This document shows, piece after piece, positions 4,259 to 5,902 of a stretch of DNA of 5,902 nucleotides (position 1 is its first letter; each line of letters opens with the position of its first letter). A model generated the notes under the pieces. That model was not told the origin of the DNA, ran no database searches, and worked only from the letters and a program-made list of their open reading frames with translations. The DNA comes from an uncultured Verrucomicrobiota bacterium (GTDB lineage: Bacteria; Verrucomicrobiota; Verrucomicrobiae; Opitutales; Opitutaceae): NCBI GenBank assembly GCA_946482165.1, contig CAMLQS010000321.1, positions 1 to 5,902 of the forward strand, given 5' to 3'. Position numbers and translations under genes: made by a program.

Positions 4259-5902
4259 ATGCGCCTGATTTCCCTTGTCGTGCTGTTTCTCTTCGCGCTC
4301 TCCGTCCGCGCGGCCGCCACCGAGTCGCTCTATTTGTCGGGACGCGGTTCGGACGACGCGTTCGAGTGGGACTTCTATTGCACGGGCGGGCGAAACAGCG
4401 GCTTTTGGACGAAGATCCGGGTGCCCTCCTGCTGGGAACAGGAGGGCTTCGGAGCCTACGAGTATGGCGTCGAGTCGCGCGGCACCGAACGCATGCCCGT
4501 GCGCCCTCCGCCTCCCGAGGAGCGCGGTCTCTACCGTCGCGAGTTCGGCGTGCCCGAGACGTGGCGCGGGCGCGTGGTGCGGCTCGTTTTCGAGGGCGTG
4601 ATGACCGACACGGAGGCGAAGGTGAACGGCGTCGTCGTCGGGGCCGTCCACCAAGGCGGGTTCTATCGGTTTTCCTACGACATCACGGACAAGATCCGTT
4701 TCGACGCGCCCAACCTGCTCGAAGTCGCCGTGAGCAAGCGCTCGACGAACGACAGCGTGAACCGGGCGGAGCGCTACGCCGACTACTGGAATTTTGGCGG
4801 CATCTTCCGGCCGGTGCGGCTCGAGGCGGTTCCGGCGCGACGCATCGAACGCGTCGCGGTCGACGCGCGGGCGGACGGCGCCTTTGCGGCGGAGGTGTTT
4901 CTCGGCGGCGAGGTTCCGGCGGGCGCGGAGCTCGCGCTCCAGTTGCGCGACGCCGAGGGACGCGCGCTGGGGGAGCCGACGACGCGGCCGGTGCCGGCCG
5001 GTGCGGAGCGAGTCGAGGTCCGTGCGCGCGTGAGCTCGCCCGCGCCTTGGAGCGCGGAGACGCCGCACCTTTACCGCGCCGAGTTCACCCTGCGTGCCGG
5101 CCCGGGCGCGGAACACGTGTTTGCGCAGCGCTTCGGATTCCGCACGGTGGAGGTTCGGCTGGGCGAAGGCGTTTTTCTCAATGGTCGGCGCGTGGTCTTC
5201 AAGGGCGTCAACCGGCACAGCTTTTGGGCCGACACCGGGCGCACGCTCTCGCTTGAGCGGCATCGCGAGGACATCCGCCTGATGAAGGAGGCGAACATGA
5301 ACGCCGTGCGGATGTCGCACTATCCGCCCGACGCGGAGTTTCTCGACCTCTGCGACGAGGCGGGGCTCTACGTGATCAACGAGCTCGCCGGCTGGCAGCA
5401 GCCCTACGACACGCCGACGGGACGGCGGCTAATCGGGCAGATGGTGGCGCGCGATGTGAACCACCCGAGCGTGGTGTTTTGGGCAAACGGCAACGAGGGC
5501 GGGGAAAACCCCGAGAACGACGACGAGTTCGCCAAGCACGATCCCCAGCGACGCCCGGTGCTGCATCCTTGGGCGCTTTCGTTTCGCAGCCTCAACACCT
5601 ACCACTATCGCGAATACGCCGACACGACGAAGTATGCCGACGGAGTCGATACGTTCATGCCGACCGAGTTTTTGCACGGTCTCTTTGACGGCGGCCACGG
5701 CGCGGGCCTTGACGACTACTGGAAGTTGCTGGGCGAAAAGCCCAACGCGGCCGGCGGCTTTCTCTGGGCCTGGATGGACGAGGCGATCGCGCGAACCGAC
5801 CAAGGGGGCCGGCTCGACGCCAACCGCGACCTTGGCCCCGACGGGATGCTCGGGCCTCGTCACGAGAAGGAGGGCAGCTTTTTCACGGTGCGCGAGATCT
5901 GG
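4259..5902 (+). CDS. Secreted glycoside hydrolase family 2 enzyme (beta-galactosidase/beta-glucuronidase-like), 3' end missing
   Basis: The frame is open from ATG 4259 through 548 codons to the last base, so the C-terminus lies outside the window. Residues 1-20 are a signal peptide (hydrophobic 3-15, cleavage near V16-R-A-A-A). A jelly-roll sugar-binding domain (about 30-190) has V55-P-S-C-W-E and G63-F-G-A-Y, common in the family. An immunoglobulin-like domain (about 195-300) is followed by the TIM barrel from about 301: G316-V-N-R-H-S, H354-Y-P-P and Y371-V-I-N-E-L. The acid/base is Glu413 in G411-N-E, after N401-H-P-S-V-V. The nucleophile is Glu470 in P468-T-E-F. G499-G-F-L-W-A-W marks the last barrel strand. 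The final residues, G532-P-R-H-E-K-E-G-S and E546-I-W, match the usual end of the barrel, so mainly C-terminal accessory domains should be missing. Family 2 covers beta-galactosidases, glucuronidases, mannosidases and others; the substrate is not decidable here. It is divergent from the esterase, which may deacetylate the same glycan. Confidence 0.94.
   Translation, partial: MRLISLVVLFLFALSVRAAATESLYLSGRGSDDAFEWDFYCTGGRNSGFWTKIRVPSCWEQEGFGAYEYGVESRGTERMPVRPPPPEERGLYRREFGVPETWRGRVVRLVFEGVMTDTEAKVNGVVVGAVHQGGFYRFSYDITDKIRFDAPNLLEVAVSKRSTNDSVNRAERYADYWNFGGIFRPVRLEAVPARRIERVAVDARADGAFAAEVFLGGEVPAGAELALQLRDAEGRALGEPTTRPVPAGAERVEVRARVSSPAPWSAETPHLYRAEFTLRAGPGAEHVFAQRFGFRTVEVRLGEGVFLNGRRVVFKGVNRHSFWADTGRTLSLERHREDIRLMKEANMNAVRMSHYPPDAEFLDLCDEAGLYVINELAGWQQPYDTPTGRRLIGQMVARDVNHPSVVFWANGNEGGENPENDDEFAKHDPQRRPVLHPWALSFRSLNTYHYREYADTTKYADGVDTFMPTEFLHGLFDGGHGAGLDDYWKLLGEKPNAAGGFLWAWMDEAIARTDQGGRLDANRDLGPDGMLGPRHEKEGSFFTVREIW

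Noticed and set aside
4366..5256. 296-codon plus-strand open frame overlapping the GH2 gene
   Set aside because: It lies in another frame of the GH2 gene and is very Arg/Gly-rich. The GH2 frame has a signal peptide and all catalytic motifs without interruption.
3857..5320. 487-codon minus-strand open frame opposite the GH2 gene
   Set aside because: It is His/Arg/Ala-rich with no domain and overlaps the esterase start and most of the well-supported GH2 gene.
1..5902. CRISPR array, insertion sequence, tRNA or rRNA
   Set aside because: I saw no regularly spaced repeats, no transposase-like protein, no terminal inverted repeats with target duplications, and no tRNA or rRNA signature on either strand.

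Overview
The window is a GC-rich stretch of bacterial chromosome. It holds four protein-coding genes. Three lie on the minus strand: a cytoplasmic Gfo/Idh/MocA-type oxidoreductase, a pseudopilin of the H-X9-DG type, and a secreted sialate O-acetylesterase (SASA) family esterase. The fourth is a secreted glycoside hydrolase family 2 enzyme on the plus strand, cut off by the right edge. High GC, secreted carbohydrate-active enzymes, a MocA-type oxidoreductase and a lone H-X9-DG pseudopilin together are typical of the PVC group. I would guess Verrucomicrobiota, most likely an Opitutaceae-like organism. This is inference from gene content; there is no rRNA or other taxonomic marker here.

Layout, left to right. 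Positions 1-72 are almost pure G and look like a sequencing or assembly artefact at a contig end. Positions 73-116 hold two strong palindromes with a shared core, just past the stop codon of the oxidoreductase (1207 to 125, minus). A good intrinsic terminator (1287 to 1251, minus) closes the pseudopilin gene (2135 to 1389, minus) and separates it from the oxidoreductase. A 382-bp stretch without a gene follows (2136-2517). The esterase runs from 4017 to 2518 (minus). A 241-bp divergent intergenic region (4018-4258) carries two inverted repeats, then the GH2 gene starts at 4259 (plus) and is open to the last base.

How the genes may work together. The divergent esterase and GH2 both have signal peptides and probably act outside the cytoplasm: the esterase removes acetyl groups from a decorated glycan and the GH2 cleaves the exposed beta-glycosidic bonds. 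The oxidoreductase could handle a released sugar or sugar acid in the cytoplasm. No transporter or regulator is visible, and the substrate cannot be named from this window. The pseudopilin has lower GC than its neighbours and is probably its own transcription unit. I found no clearly new system. The best leads are the paired palindromes, the candidate operators between the divergent genes, the pseudopilin placed in a sugar-degradation locus, and C-rich start sites with little or no Shine-Dalgarno signal.
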